64,000 bases of DNA from the NCBI GenBank assembly GCA_014155875.1, contig JACEFZ010026897.1:35182-99181 (forward strand). The letters are read 5' to 3'. Below, piece by piece: positions 10,808 to 21,859 of the stretch (the first letter of the stretch is position 1; every line of letters begins with the position of its first letter). The position numbers and the translations under genes are program-made. The notes beneath the pieces are model-generated. The model was not told the DNA's origin and did no database searches. It worked only from the letters and a program-made list of their open reading frames with translations. This DNA comes from Cepaea nemoralis. Taxonomy: Eukaryota; Mollusca; Gastropoda; Stylommatophora; Helicidae.

Positions 10808-11090
10808 AGATAATTATCATTATCATCATCATTGTTATGGTCATTATTATCATTATCGACATTATCATCCTCATTGTGATCATAATCATCATCGTTATCA
10901 TCTTTATCATTATCACTATCATTTTCAAATCATCATTATCATCATCATTATCATTATCATCATCATTATCATCATCATTATCATCATCATTATCACCATC
11001 ATTACCATTATCATCTTTATCATCATCATTATTATCATCATGATCATAAAAATCATCATTATCATCAACATCATCATTATCTCATCTTAT
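10808..11090. repeat. (ATC/ATT)n microsatellite
   Basis: Imperfect TCA/TTA trinucleotide tract, about 280 bp. It abuts the 3' end of LINE-B (minus strand), so it is either that element's tail or its target. Confidence 0.95.
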
Positions 11091-13280
11091 CATGTTCCTC
11101 TTGTACCTTGCGGTGTCGAGGTGAAGTATAAACAGCGTGAGGGTGCCCGCTTATGGGCTTCATGTATCGATATTCCCACAGTCTCTGCTATTCCATCCGT
11201 CCATCGTTTACGTGGTCGGCCTTTTCCTCTGCTTCCATTTGGTCTATACATCATTGGTTGTTGTGGTATAATGTTAGTTGGTAACCTACTTGCATGGCCA
11301 AACCATTTGACTTGCTGCCTTCTAATAAAATCTAGTGCTGCTTTAACCCCCACTTTAGTCCTGATTTCTTCATTTATGATCTTATCTCTTCTTGATACGT
11401 TGAGTATTCTTCTCAGGAATCTCATTTCTGTTGTTGTGGTTTTTCTTTTCTCTTTTTCTGTCATTGTCCAGGTTTGGCATTGGTAACATAGAGTTGGTAG
11501 GAAGATTGTGTTGTAAAGTGCTTTCTTAGTAGTTATTGATACGTGTTTGTTATTTACTATTGGTGCCATTTGTCCAATGAGTTGGTTTGCCTTACTGCAT
11601 CTATTTTCGATCTCGTCTTCTGATCTGCCATTTGATGATATTATACTTCCTAGGTACTTGAAGCTCTTTACTTGTTTCAAGGCATGTTCGTTTAGGTGAA
11701 TTGTTGTTGTTTCTTCTTCTTTAGTTATAGTCATTCCCTCTGTTTTGCTTGTGCTAATTTTCACGTTATGTTCCCTACACATTTCATTTAGACTGTTCAT
11801 GTGGTCTTGTAATTCAGTCTCTGATTTTGCGATTAGTGCTTGGTCGTCCGCAAACAGGAATTCTCTAATGGTGTAATTTGCAGCTGGTTCTTCTTCTGTG
11901 TTCTCGTCATAAGATGTTCTTCTGATCTCTATTTGGCTGGTTTCTTTACACATGTTGTCTATATAGGTTATGAACAAGAGAGGGGTTTATCTTGTCTCGG
12001 TGATTTGTTCAGTCTGCTAATCTGACGGCTTTTATAATTTCTTCTTTCAGTATGTCTGGTTCTAGTTCTTCGGTGGCATCTGTGTCGATTTTTTGAATTC
12101 CTGTGATATCTGATGGAATGTTATTAGGATTTGTTTTTTGTTCACTTATTGGTTCTCCATTTTCGCTGTTAATTATTTCAGTTGAGTCAAATGGTTCTCC
12201 TCTGGTTCTCATTGCACTTATCTTTTTGTAGAAGTTTCTAGTTGCTTCCTTGTATTTTTTTATTTTTAGGGTTTCTCTATATTCCTCCCAGTCTTTTTGT
12301 TTCTCTCTCTCTACTATTCTATTCGCATGTCTTCTCTCTATTCTACATTCTATGTAATCCCGTTCCTGTTAGCTCTTCAACCACTTTTTATATTTTTTCC
12401 TTTTTGTCTTTTACAGCTTTCTTTACCTCTGCTTTCCATCAACTTGTTATTTTATTTATATGTTTTGCGTTACTTCGTGGTTCCATATGTTATTTTTGCA
12501 GTATTTAAAATGCTTGATTTGAACAGCTCCCATTCTTCTTTCACTGTTTTTCTTTCTATAGGTAATTTTACGTAGGGGGAAAATTTCTATAGGCAATTTT
12601 ACAAAATGGGGGACTGCGCGGTCTCGAGGTATGGTGTCCTCCTCGGGTGCTGGGGGTCCCGGTTTCAAGCCCCGGTGAATGACAGGGATTTATTTCATTC
12701 ACGTGGACTTCCAGCAATAAAATTGCCCCTGGTCTCTGGGTAGTTAGATCGGACGCCCGTACGTATTGTTGAGCACGTAAAAAATCCCTTGGCAGTTGTA
12801 AATCGAAAAAGAGTAGCCTAACGTCGCTGCGCTGGCAAAATTTCGAGTTAAAAATCTACCCAAAGTATTTCAGGATCCTCGCCGGTGCTACGGAGTTTGT
12901 GCACTGAGCTGAGTTTTTCCAGACTCAGGTTTGAGTTAGGAGGAGAACGTAGCACTTATGGGTTACACCCGTGTGCCGTGATGTTGATCCATCAACTAAA
13001 CTAAACTAAACTAAATTAATTTTACAAAGATTTCAGCGAGTTCTTTCTCATAATTATTTCTCACTGCCTCGTCTTTGAGGCTTTTTAAATTGACTGATTC
13101 GCATGGCATGATCTTCCTGCTCTTTTCTTTCTTTTTCTGTTAGTTCTTATTGTGGCAATAACTGCTTTGTGGTCGGTGTTTATACTTAAGTTGGGCACTG
13201 CCCTTGCATCTAATATATTTCTCTTTCTGTTATTTCTTGTTAATATAAAATAAATTTGTCTTTTGATATCTATATTTGTG
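11091..13280 (-). mobile_element. LINE-B: APE-type LINE, split by a SINE
   Basis: On the minus strand, 13280-13020 gives the end of an endonuclease domain (ILDARAVPNLSINTDHKAVI, ATIRTNRKRKKEQEDHAM). 12212-12009 is the linker into RT (EELEPDILKEEIIKAVRLAD). 11977-11090 is RT palm to C-terminus in one open frame of about 290 codons. It has a FADDQALIAK catalytic box in place of YADD, FKYLGSIISSNGRSEDEIE, and a GRGKGRPRKRWTDGI-like basic end (text SRGKGRPRKRW). SINE-D (12606-13017) sits in the linker. It is bracketed by ATC tracts at both ends (10808-11090 and 13290-13500). It lies in intron 2 of the MFSD6-like gene, same strand. Confidence 0.88.
12606..13017 (+). mobile_element. SINE-D: SINE with (AACTA)n tail, inserted in LINE-B
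   Basis: It is flanked by the exact 11-bp duplication AATTTTACAAA (12595-12605, 13018-13028). The 5' region has a B-box-like GGTTTCAAGCCCC about 55 bases in. The 3' end is an AACTAAACTAAACTAAA tail. At 412 bp it is longer than a simple tRNA SINE. No second copy was found in the window. It is younger than the LINE-B copy it splits. Confidence 0.85.
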
Positions 13281-13287
13281 AGTCTTT

Positions 13288-13500
13288 GTGTTTATAATTA
13301 TCATCATTATTATTATTATCATCAACATTATCATTATTATCATTATCATCACCATCATCGTTATCATCATCATCACAATCATCATAATAATCATCATTAT
13401 TATCATTATCATCACCAACATCATTATCATCATCACTATCTTCGTTATCACCATTATTATCATATCATCATGATCTTCATTATCATCATCATCATCATGC
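13288..13500. repeat. (ATC/ATT)n microsatellite
   Basis: About 210 bp of imperfect ATC/ATT units at the upstream border of LINE-B. Confidence 0.95.
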
Positions 13501-13950
13501 AGCTGGTGTTTTTCCTAACGTCTCAACCCCGCAGTCGGTAGGAAAGACTCTCGATGTCTAGCATGTTCCCCTGCCTCGTGCATTGTCAAGCCCATGGTAC
13601 CTTTCGTGTACTGTGTCCACCTTCGTATCTATCGAATCCATTTACATTCGTAAGTGATAACATGTTGGTACATTGCATAGCTTTGAATAGAGGTTACACA
13701 ATTGATGGTTCTTTGTTTCTGTCACCTCTTATGTACTATTATTTATTTATTCTATGCAATGTATTACATCATCTACATTATACAATACGTCTGCAAAATC
13801 AATTTTACTCAAGAGCATTTAAATTGCACGACAATTGTGCTTTAAAAAAACAAAGGCTAGAAATGAATTAAAATGATTTATCATAACACGAATGATATTT
13901 CGTGATTCTAGGTCTGCCTTCCTTTGTCATTGTCTAACCTTTTCATAATT
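13501..13950. other. Unassigned intron 2 sequence
   Basis: No exon, repeat or mobile element recognised. The open frame of about 105 codons on the plus strand has no recognisable motif. Confidence 0.35.
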
Positions 13951-13954
13951 GCAA

Positions 13955-14400
13955 GCAGACAGACAGTTGGGTAGACAAACAAGTATGTTGGCGCCAAGAT
14001 AGACAGATAAACAGGTAGGTAGGTATGTAAGCAGTCGGTAAAGCCAGAAAGGTAGGGAGGCAGTAAGAAGGTAGGTAGACAGGTAGTAAGGTGGGTCGGT
14101 AGGTCGGATTAGGTAGGCAGGTAGGTAGGTAGGTAGGCAGGCAGGCAGGCAGGCAGGTAGGTAGGTAGGTAGGTAGGTAGGTAGGTAGGCAGGCAGGCAG
14201 GGATTCAGGCAGGTAGGCAGGCAGGAAAACAGTAGCTAGGTAGGTATGTTGGCTCCTTGTTTAGCTGCTTGGCTGGATGACTGGCTGGTTGATTGGTTTG
14301 TTGGTCGGTCGGTCAGTCGGTCGGTTTGTTCGTAATTTTAACGTTTGGTTGGTTCAGTGGTTGGTCGATTGGTTGGTCGGTTGCCCGGTTGTGAAGCAGC
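13955..14400. repeat. AGGT/AGGC-type then GGTT/GGTC-type tetranucleotide tracts
   Basis: GTAG/GCAG units run from about 13960 to 14255. Shorter GGTT/GGTC units run on to about 14390. The tract ends about 45 bp from the 3' border of exon 2. Confidence 0.9.
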
Positions 14401-14427
14401 ATAAGAATGCTTAAGAAGACAACATCA

Positions 14428-14893
<466 letters not shown>

Positions 14894-14949
14894 AACTAAC
14901 TGTGTTTTACTAGGCAATTTAAGTTCAGTAGTTTGCCATACCCCTCCAT

Positions 14950-15600
14950 TATTGTTCTCTCAAAACATGCAGGACCTTTCAAGTCCATTAGCCTTCACAA
15001 TGAAACCCCGACCACTCCGTCTGTTTCATACAACTGGCCCATCAGTATAGATGACTATGTCACCTTGATGTGTATTACTCTGGATCAGTTGTTGCACCTC
15101 AAACTCTGTGCGGCCCGCTGCCCATTCAGTGCGCTCACGACCCAGTGTTATTATTACATTGTGCCACTACGTCATTGTGTCAGTACAGGTACTTCAAACC
15201 ACTCTTTTTCACCATTCACACACATAACGTATAGATATTTCCGCCTGTGCTATCCAGTACCTGCCTCGTCTTAGTCTATGACCCTTGACCATATCCATGA
15301 CTTCATGTGGGAGGTGATCCCTTTCTGTAGTAACTCTTATATACCATTTGGCTTGAAGGACACTGTGCCTATCCGCAATTGTTGTTATAGCCAGAATATG
15401 CCTCATGCATATAACTGATCACCCGCATGGCTGCATTCTGTATGCGCTCCAGCCTTTCAGTCTGGTACTTTACTACTGTCAGCAGCCCCAAACCATACTC
15501 AATGACAGACATTATTAACTGCTGGAAGAGCCTGTATAACATCCTCTGCTCTACCCCAGTTTCTGCCATAGCCCTCAATGCATTAAGTCCCCTACCATCA
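14950..15600 (-). mobile_element. I-type LINE fragment: RT C-terminus and RNase H start, decayed
   Basis: The minus strand reads NALRAMAETGVEQRMLYRLF, QQLIMSVIEYGLGLLTVV, ERLERIQNAAMRVISYMH, then QAKWYIRVTTERDHLPHEVM and MVKGHRLRRGRYW. A degraded RNase H start follows (IVIYTDGPVV, near 15040). This is the same layout as the better copy at 18050-19700. Stops are frequent. A LINE-A 3' end is inserted at its upstream border (15601). Confidence 0.8.
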
Positions 15601-16160
15601 CCATCATCATGTGCCATGCCGATAAGCGTGGGAGGTCATGTTTCGCTATCTCAAGGGATCACCAGAATCGTGGATCAGCTCCGTGTTCTTGTCTCGACCA
15701 TAAGAAGTGGCCGAGCCATTCAGGTATTTACTTCTCTGCCTTCCCCTTGTTCTTTTCCCCTCAATCTTATCAGTTGTCACCAAGTTTTCCAATTCATGAC
15801 GTGTCCAAAAAAAGTGTGACTGTCTACGCCGAATTTCTCTAATCAGTTTATGGCCGAGTGGCTAGAATGCCGGATTCTCCTTCCCGAGACACTGGTTCAA
15901 ATCCTCGGTAAGGTATGGATTTATTTCTGGCATCAGCAAAAAAAACGAAAACCCTAACATGCACAGTTCGCGGCAACTGCACAAGCCAGGCAGCCTTAAT
16001 TCCTCAGGCTCATGACCCCCGCCCTCCCCCCCCCCCCCCCCCCCGGTCATACACCGCAAGATACTAATATAGGCAGTAAATGACAGTTTGACAGTGACAG
16101 TTTATGGTTTTCATCTGTTTCTTGTCGGACCTGGTCATTGGTTTTTCTGTCTTTTATGTG
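15601..16160 (-). mobile_element. LINE-A 3' end, split by SINE-B copy 2
   Basis: 15601-15853 matches the 3' end of the LINE-A copy at 89-380 (CATGTGCCATGCCG.., CGAGCCATTCAGGTATTT, TCACCAAGTTTTCCAATTCA). After the SINE, 16098-16160 continues the same LINE text (GGACCTGGTCATTGG TTTTTCTGTC). It is heavily 5' truncated. Confidence 0.82.
15854..16097 (+). mobile_element. SINE-B copy 2 (tRNA-derived), inserted in LINE-A
   Basis: It is flanked by the exact 10-bp duplication CAGTTTATGG (15844-15853, 16098-16107). The head CCGAGTGGCTAGAATGCCGG and the B box GGTTCAAATCC lie 45 bases apart, as in a Ser/Leu-type tRNA. The body matches SINE-B at 4876-5085. A C-run at 16024-16043 interrupts the middle. 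The tRNA-like head is not a functional tRNA gene: the rest of the cloverleaf does not fold. Confidence 0.85.
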
Positions 16161-16169
16161 TATAAATAA

Positions 16170-16395
16170 ATGTTTGCATATCCTTTACAGGACATCGCTG
16201 TCAACATCAGCATCTTCAGCTGATTGTTGATTTCTTGGCAAGATTACGCTCAGTAATTGCTTTCTGAGCGACCGGCTCACATACCCCGTAAGTTACCGAC
16301 GCGATTCGAACCACTGATGATTCTCACCGTCGTCACGTTACTTACGAGAGTATACGAGATTACGGAGAAAAGTCGCTAACCTCTATGCCAGGAAA
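16170..16395 (-). mobile_element. SINE-A copy, nearly full length
   Basis: Minus orientation: a head with TGGCATAGAGGTTAGCGA (A-box-like), a B box GGTTCGAATCGCGTCGG, the core CGCTCAGAAAGCAATTACTG, then AGCG and a tail ending CCTGTAAAGGATATGCAA. The core loop is 8 bases shorter than in other copies. Confidence 0.88.
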
Positions 16396-16995
16396 CTGGC
16401 TTTATGTGTATACCATAATCATATATGACACAGATATTGAGTTTTGTGTAGGCTGTAGCAAGAACAAAGGAAACATGGCTGTTGAGAGACATGACCCTGT
16501 GCTGTCAGGCTGCTGAACGTCATCTGCATACAAACGACGTTGCATGAAACGGCAATAACAAGACACGTTAATAGCATGGATATTATAAGGATTCATATAT
16601 ACTAGATTACGACATTATATGCTTAGACATTGCTATTCCTTAGAGAAACGTCCTATTTCGCCAGCTGCCAGATAATGAAATGAAAAGGATTTAATCAACA
16701 AAAGAAGAATTCTGATTGAAATACCCGCGCACGCCGTTGAGATAGAATATGGGAATGCCAATTAATGAATAAATGAAGTGTCCTTGATTACCATTATGGG
16801 AAATCCTGTAAACAATCTGGTAAAGTTGTGTTTCGTATTCATATGTAGGAGTCTATTTTTGTTACAATAAGAACCACGATTGAAAGCTAACATTCATTTC
16901 TGCCTGGTCTGTTTTCTTTAGTATTAAAATGCATTTACGAGTATTCATTGGCGTTCATAAAAGACATACTGAGAAGTAGAAAGTAGAGGATGCAT
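16396..16995. other. Unassigned intron 1 sequence
   Basis: AT-rich. No exon-like frame or repeat recognised. Confidence 0.35.
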
Positions 16996-16997
16996 TA

Positions 16998-17215
16998 GGC
17001 AATATAGGAGCTGTGATACAGCAATGTCTTAGACAATATAGGAGTTGTGATACAGCAATGTCTTAGGCAATATAGGAGCTGTGATACAGCAATGTCTTAG
17101 ACAATATAGGAGTTGTGATACAGCAATGTCTTAGGCAATATAGGAGCTGTGATACAGCAATGTCCAGCACGTTTTCCAATATAGGAGCTGTGATACAGCA
17201 ATGTCTAGCACGTTT
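16998..17215 (+). repeat. 34-bp minisatellite, about 6 units
   Basis: The unit begins CAATATAGGAGCTGTGATAC and continues AGCAATGTCTTAGA. GAGCTG and GAGTTG versions alternate, giving a 68-bp two-unit pattern. The last units carry AGCACGTTTTCC, the start of the adjacent SINE-C-like sequence. Confidence 0.92.
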
Positions 17216-17345
17216 TCCTGCCGGGACTGTTGGTCATGTTCGAATCCCCCCAGAAACGGATTGTTTAAAATATGACCTGGGCTCCGGGTCGATCCTGTCT
17301 AAAAATGGTACCAGAAAATGTCTTTGGAAGTAAATGAGACCAGTT
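17195..17345 (+). mobile_element. SINE-C-like element, tRNA-related
   Basis: It contains TCATGTTCGAATCCCCC (a B box), then GACCTGGGCTCCGGGTCGAT, CCTGTCTAAAAATGGTACCA. Parallel text is found at 33228-33400 (TGTTCCAATCCCGTTC, GGGCTGCCAAGTCTGGCC, CTGTCTAAAACCGGTAT). No target duplication was identified. Confidence 0.6.
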
Positions 17346-17411
17346 TGATACTGGACACTTTGCTTCACGAATGCAGATTGGTCTAGGCAATGATGGAGCT
17401 AGCAACATATA

Positions 17412-17567
17412 CAGGGTGTAATTTTAATGACTGTGCAGTGTTTGAAAATATTGCCGGTCCAAGTTTTGTATTTACCTATTATGTTGCATGAACTTTACTG
17501 AGGGTGAATACAAAATTTGGACCGGCGATATTTTCAAACACTGCACAATCATTAAAAATACACCCTA
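17412..17567. mobile_element. MITE copy M1 (TA target duplication)
   Basis: About 60-bp near-perfect inverted repeats: CAGGGTGTAATTTTAATGAC at the left and the complement of ATTAAAAATACACCCT at the right. They contain GTGTTTGAAAATATTGCCGG TCC and surround about 30 bp of unique centre. TA flanks both sides. Two relatives are at 22323-22477 and 22990-23557. There is no coding capacity. Confidence 0.9.
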
Positions 17568-17867
17568 TACTTATATTTCTGATAGGCCGTCCAGTAACTC
17601 CTGTACTTTTTGGTACAATAGACAAAATCAGCTTGACAAAGATACATGGGTAGATATAGATATTAATTATAATAACACTCATTAATTAAATGTGATGATT
17701 AGTGAGCATAAGACATACATAATGTCATGTAATAAGGCATGTAAAAAAAAATAAGTAGTAAATGGCAGTGGGGAAATCTATTAATAAAAATATAATAAAT
17801 CGTGTTATAATGATCTGTATTTATTATAATAACAATAAATTACGCTCATGGATTTTTTTTCATATCC

Positions 17868-18035
17868 TATTTACAGGACATTGCAGTCAACGCCAGCATT
17901 TTTCAGCTGCTGTTGATGTCTTGGCAAGTTTTACGTTCAGTCGTTGCCATTGCTTTCTGAACGGCTGACTCACATACCGTTCCGTAAGAAACCAAAGCGA
18001 CGCTATCCGCCGCCGAATTTCACGCAGCTGTGTTT
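17868..18035 (-). mobile_element. SINE-A copy, partial head
   Basis: Minus orientation: the core reads CGTTCAGAAAGCAATGGCAA CGACTGAACG, with a perfect 7-bp inverted stem. The tail reads CAACAGCAGCTGAAAAATGC TGG and CCTGTAAATAGGAT. The head is degraded. Confidence 0.85.
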
Positions 18036-18049
18036 TGAACATGGATTAG

Positions 18050-19700
18050 TTAGTTATTTAGTTATCAGTTGGGGTATCTTCATTACACTCCGGACAGGTT
18101 CATAGGTGCTCAGATCCCCCCCCCCTCCCCCAGCATATGCATCAGCGTCCGGTGGCTAATAGTGCCAGTTCTGTGTTGGTTGACGAGGCACCTCGTTTTC
18201 CCGATGTACCTCTCGCGACTGGCCGTGCCGATTCTTACTACCAAGTCTTTCTTCCTGGACAGCGATGTGGATTCACTTACGTCAAAACCCTCTGTTCTCG
18301 ACATATCTTTAAGGACGTTAATAACATCGGCACGATCCATGGGCTGGCCATCTACAGGGGGTGCAGAGCCAGCCAGTTTATCAGCTCGTTCATTTCCCTC
18401 GACTCCCGCATGTCCAGGAACGAAGATGAAGTTGACTTTACGGACAACAGACTTCCGCAGCGACTCAGTCCACTGTCTACGTACAGATCCAACTTCGACC
18501 TTCCTCATCGTGCTCATTGAATCACTTAGTACACACACGTTGGTATAATGCTGTGATTCCATCCAAATGAAAGCCCGTGTAACTGCCATCACCTCCATCG
18601 TCATGCTGCTCGTGGTCAGAGAGTGGGCACAACTGCATTCTTGAACGGTTCGGCCCGCTGAACGGGCTGTAAATGCCCACGCACTTCTCTGCTGCTTTAC
18701 AACAGATCCATCTGTATAGATAAGCACTTTGGGGCTATCTGAGTGTTCATAGATGAGCGCGTTGACCTCTGTATTGACATGGGCAGGGTTCTGCTCTCTG
18801 CACCGTCTGTCGAGTGTGATAATGCAGGGGAAAGTGCACTTAAAAGCTGGAGGACATCGGCACCCATTCCTTGCCGGGGTTGATACTGGTAAAACTGCAG
18901 ACCTGTCTGGCGACATCTTCCGCCCGACCCATCCATGATTTGCCCCTCTTTAGCATGTCACCCTTTTCTCTGAATATAGCGTTATGCAGAGGGTGCTGCT
19001 CATCTGCTTATTTTTAAGTATGCACGAGCTCTCCAGATCTTGATCCTGTGTTCCATTGTCGGGAAGTCAAGGAAGTATCTCATTGCTACACAGCTGGTCA
19101 GTGGTATCTCTCGTGCAGCCCAAAATGATGCGCATGGCTTCGTTTTGTACCTTTTCAAGTCTTCCCATCTGTGTAGGGCTGACAGTGAGGATGGCCAGGG
19201 CATACTCGATGCGTGAAAGCACCAGTCCTTGGAATAGAAGTATTAGCAGTCTTTGCTCGATATTGGCAGTCGCCATGACTCTCATTGCTGACAAACCTTT
19301 TCGAGCTTTCGTTATGATATAATCGACATGATCTCTGAAGGACAAGCTATGATCAAGCTTCACACCAAGATATGTCATTGACTGGGTTCTACTCAAAATG
19401 TTCCCATCCATTCTTACTGCCGGTAGGTCTGTGTTCACAATATGGTTGTTTGGGGAGAACCATGTAACCGATGCGTTTGCAGGGTTGACAAGGGCACCGG
19501 AATCAGCACACCATGATGAAATCGATCTAGTTCGCCCTGCATATCATTGGCAACCGCCTGTCTATCGCGACCCTGTCGATACACGAGAATGTCGTCAGCA
19601 AATGACAGAGTCCTACCCCTCCCGTCCAACTGTTGTTCAGTGATCGGCAACGTATACGCTTTGAATAGTAGCGTGGATATACGGGATTACGAACAGCGTC
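18050..19700 (-). mobile_element. I-type LINE: RT palm to RNase H, 5' truncated
   Basis: Minus strand. 19650-19435 has the RT catalytic box (LSFADDILVYRQGRDRQAVA). 19438-19067 is thumb (MTYLGVKLDHSLSFRDHVDY, LEKVQNEAMRIILGCTRDT). 18936-18697 is the linker in another frame. 18916-18110 is an intact RNase H of about 268 codons with all four acidic positions: YTDGSV, TMEVMAV, LSDSMS and GNERADKLA. RNase H of this kind removes the RNA strand during target-primed reverse transcription in I/Nimb-type LINEs. Frameshifts between blocks make it inactive. The 3' end is a (TTAG/CTAA)-like tail near 18050. It lies in intron 1. Confidence 0.92.
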
Positions 19701-19734
19701 CTTAACGCCTTAGCCAGAGAGACGGTTAAAAATA

Positions 19735-19960
19735 TAGTTGCATGTCTTTAACAGGAGGTAGCAGTCAAACCCAGCATTTTGGCTGTTCGTGATTCCTGAG
19801 CAAGTTTTACGTTCAGCAGTTTTCCATTGCTTTCTGAGCTACCGGCACCTATATCTTTTCGAAAAAAAACAGCACCACTGTGTTTCGAACCTGGATATCC
19901 GAGATTACGAATCGCGTCTGTAACGCCTTCGCCGCGGAGACAGTGCTTGTGGATTAGACA
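19735..19960 (-). mobile_element. SINE-A copy
   Basis: Minus orientation: head CCGCGGCGAAGGCGTTACAG, a B-box-like CAGGTTCGAAACACAG, the core AGCTCAGAAAGCAATGGAAA ACTGCTGAACG and a tail to GTTAAAGACATGCAAC. It borders the truncated 5' end of the I-type LINE. Confidence 0.85.
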
Positions 19961-20039
19961 AATATGAATGAATAGAGATTAAAGTCATCAAATAGATATG
20001 ATAAATAATTAACGGATTCTTCCGGTAGTAATTATAATA

Positions 20040-20255
20040 CGAAATAACTTGAATGAAAATAAAATAGATTTGGCAAATTACATGGCAAGATATTAATGAA
20101 ACTAAAATAGATTTGGCAAACATGCATGCCAAGATATTAATGAAAATCAAATAGATTTGGCAAATTACAATGGCAAGATATTAATGAAAATAAAATAGAT
20201 TTAGCAAATATACCTGCCAATACATCAACGAAAACAACAGAGATTTGGCAAAGAA
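20040..20255. repeat. 52-bp minisatellite, about 4 units, in intron 1
   Basis: The unit is AAAATAGATTTGGCAAATTA CAATGGCAAGATATTAATGA, with variants. The array begins about 35 bp after the exon 1 donor in the direction of transcription. Read on the minus strand, the units stay open in the exon 1 frame for about 45 codons. Confidence 0.9.
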
Positions 20256-20289
20256 CAAAGGGCAGGTAACTCACGAAGACAATACATAC

Positions 20290-21249
20290 CTGATACACAA
20301 CGACGCTATGTTGATTAAACAGTAAACCTTTGATGTCTGAGAAATTGACATTGGCAATCTTGCTGGGGTCAATTTCTCTGTACCCTCGCTTATAACGGTT
20401 GTGAAGATAGAAGGGAGTCAGGTCTGCTGGGAGAACTATAGACCCTGGTTCTTGGACATTATTGAACTCATGGCTTTCAAGTGAATGTCCCGTTGCTAAA
20501 TGTGAAGATGGCTGTTTTGAGTTGATGCTTTTGTCTTTCGATGATTGATAGTTGTTAAATATGTTGTTTGTGTCGGCTGAGAAATCTTGCAGCAGTTTTC
20601 TGTGATTGTTGATATGATTCTTCATTTCAGAATTCAAATCTGGAAGCCGGTCTGGATGTGTTAAGCTCATATCATCATGATCAGAAAAGTGGAAAACCGA
20701 TGTTGAGTGCATCGTGCTCTCGCGTCGTCTTCGACCCATGGGAACCTCGAGGATATTGTGAGTGCCGTTAAAAACGAGACACTTATGAGCCGGTGGCTGG
20801 ACAAACGCAATGGCCACGGTGAAGACAATCCAGCAGAGAACTGAGAACAACAGCATCTCCTTGCCTCGCTTCCATCTGTCAGCGAGTGAACCCCAGAATG
20901 GAGCACTTAGAAATTCTATGAACGGTCGGAAACCAATGAGTAACCCGGTTTGGGTAGCATTCATTCCCAACTGTTTAAAATATATTGCCATTAGTGGAAA
21001 CAGCGAACCAAATGCTCCGAAGAAGAACAAGTAAAACAGTTTGCAGTAAAGCAAATCTTTGTTCACGACTGTACAAACAGAATCGATGAAATCTCGGCTG
21101 AATGGGTGTAAGGATTTTCTGGCTGACTGAAAAGATTGTGCCCTGCTCCTGTCTTGAACCGGCTCGCTATCAAAATTACTTGCTTTAACGTTCTGAAACG
21201 GATCAAAGTCCGACTCGGGACGATCCTGTCCTTTGTAGATGTTCGACAT
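20290..21249 (-). CDS. MFSD6-like: MFSD6-like transporter, exon 1 (N-terminus, helices 1-3, large loop)
   Basis: 960 bp, 320 codons, ending TATCAG before GTATGT (phase 0). Residues 51-70 ([20 protein letters not shown]) lead into helix 1 ([20 protein letters not shown], 71-90), then [17 protein letters not shown]. Helix 2 is [11 protein letters not shown]. An MFS motif-A-like turn follows, [11 protein letters not shown] (120-130), and helix 3 is [20 protein letters not shown]. Residues 151-320 form the long polar extracytoplasmic loop typical of MFSD6, with N-glycosylation sequons at NGT (161) and NFS (302). MFSD6 proteins are orphan membrane transporters of the MFS; the substrate is not inferred. 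Start chosen: the first ATG in frame (21249, A at -3). The frame is open 57 codons further up with Asn-rich text but no ATG, so more N-terminus could come from an upstream exon. Confidence 0.93.
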
Positions 21250-21420
21250 GTTGCCTTCGTCGTTATTGTTGTTGATGCTGCTGTTGCAGCTTCTGCTGCT
21301 GTTGTTGTTGCTGCTGCTAATGTTGTTATTGTTATTGTTGTCGTTGTTGTTGTTGTCGTTGTTGTTGTTGTCGTTGTCGTTGCTAGAGGAGAAGCAAGAG
21401 GTCACAATGATGCACTGATG
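21242..21420 (-). repeat. AAC-rich microsatellite at the gene start
   Basis: On the minus strand, AAC, GAC and AGC triplets fill about 21260-21385. They are in the exon 1 frame and would give a poly-Asn/Ser tract if translated. An ATG at 21462-21460 in the same frame meets a TAA at 21423-21421 after 13 codons, so it cannot serve as the start unless splicing removes the stop. Confidence 0.75.
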
Positions 21421-21574
21421 TTATTGTCTGTACTGTCCCAGTGAATTGTTTTCGTTGTGCATTTCTGTAGCCAGTGTTCCGTGCGTAGAGGCCTGTATTT
21501 GGGGAAACAAAATAATCATGGCTATTAAAAATAGATACATGGTTACACATACTTTAATAATTTTATTAGTTAGT

Positions 21575-21800
21575 TAGCTAGTCGACAGATCATCCTCGTT
21601 GCACATCGAACCATTCAGTCCATAAGTGTTCGGATCCCCTCCTCAGTAAATCCCGCAGCGTGTAGCGGTTAACGACACCAGATCTGTGTTGGTTTATCAA
21701 TCTTCTTTGGCTTCCTGCGTAGTGTTCTTGATTGGCCACCCCTCTTTTAATTTGCTGTTCTCGCAGTCTGGCCATGGTTGTAGATTCACAGTCATCACTT
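21575..21800 (-). mobile_element. I-type LINE 3' end
   Basis: The minus strand reads REPSDDCESTTMARLREQQI, KRGVANQEHYAGSQRRLINQ, then TLRDLLRRGSEHLWTEWFDV and a (CTAA)n-like tail. It is the same 3' end as at 43480-43690 and 56530-56770. It lies just upstream of the MFSD6-like gene. Confidence 0.85.
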
Positions 21801-21859
21801 GGTTCTCGCAAAAGTTTTATTGTCTATTGTCTATATTTTTATTGTCTTTGTTGAGTGTG

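Noticed and set aside
18069..18548. Plus-strand frame of 159 codons
   Set aside because: It is antisense to the intact RNase H of the I-type LINE on the minus strand.
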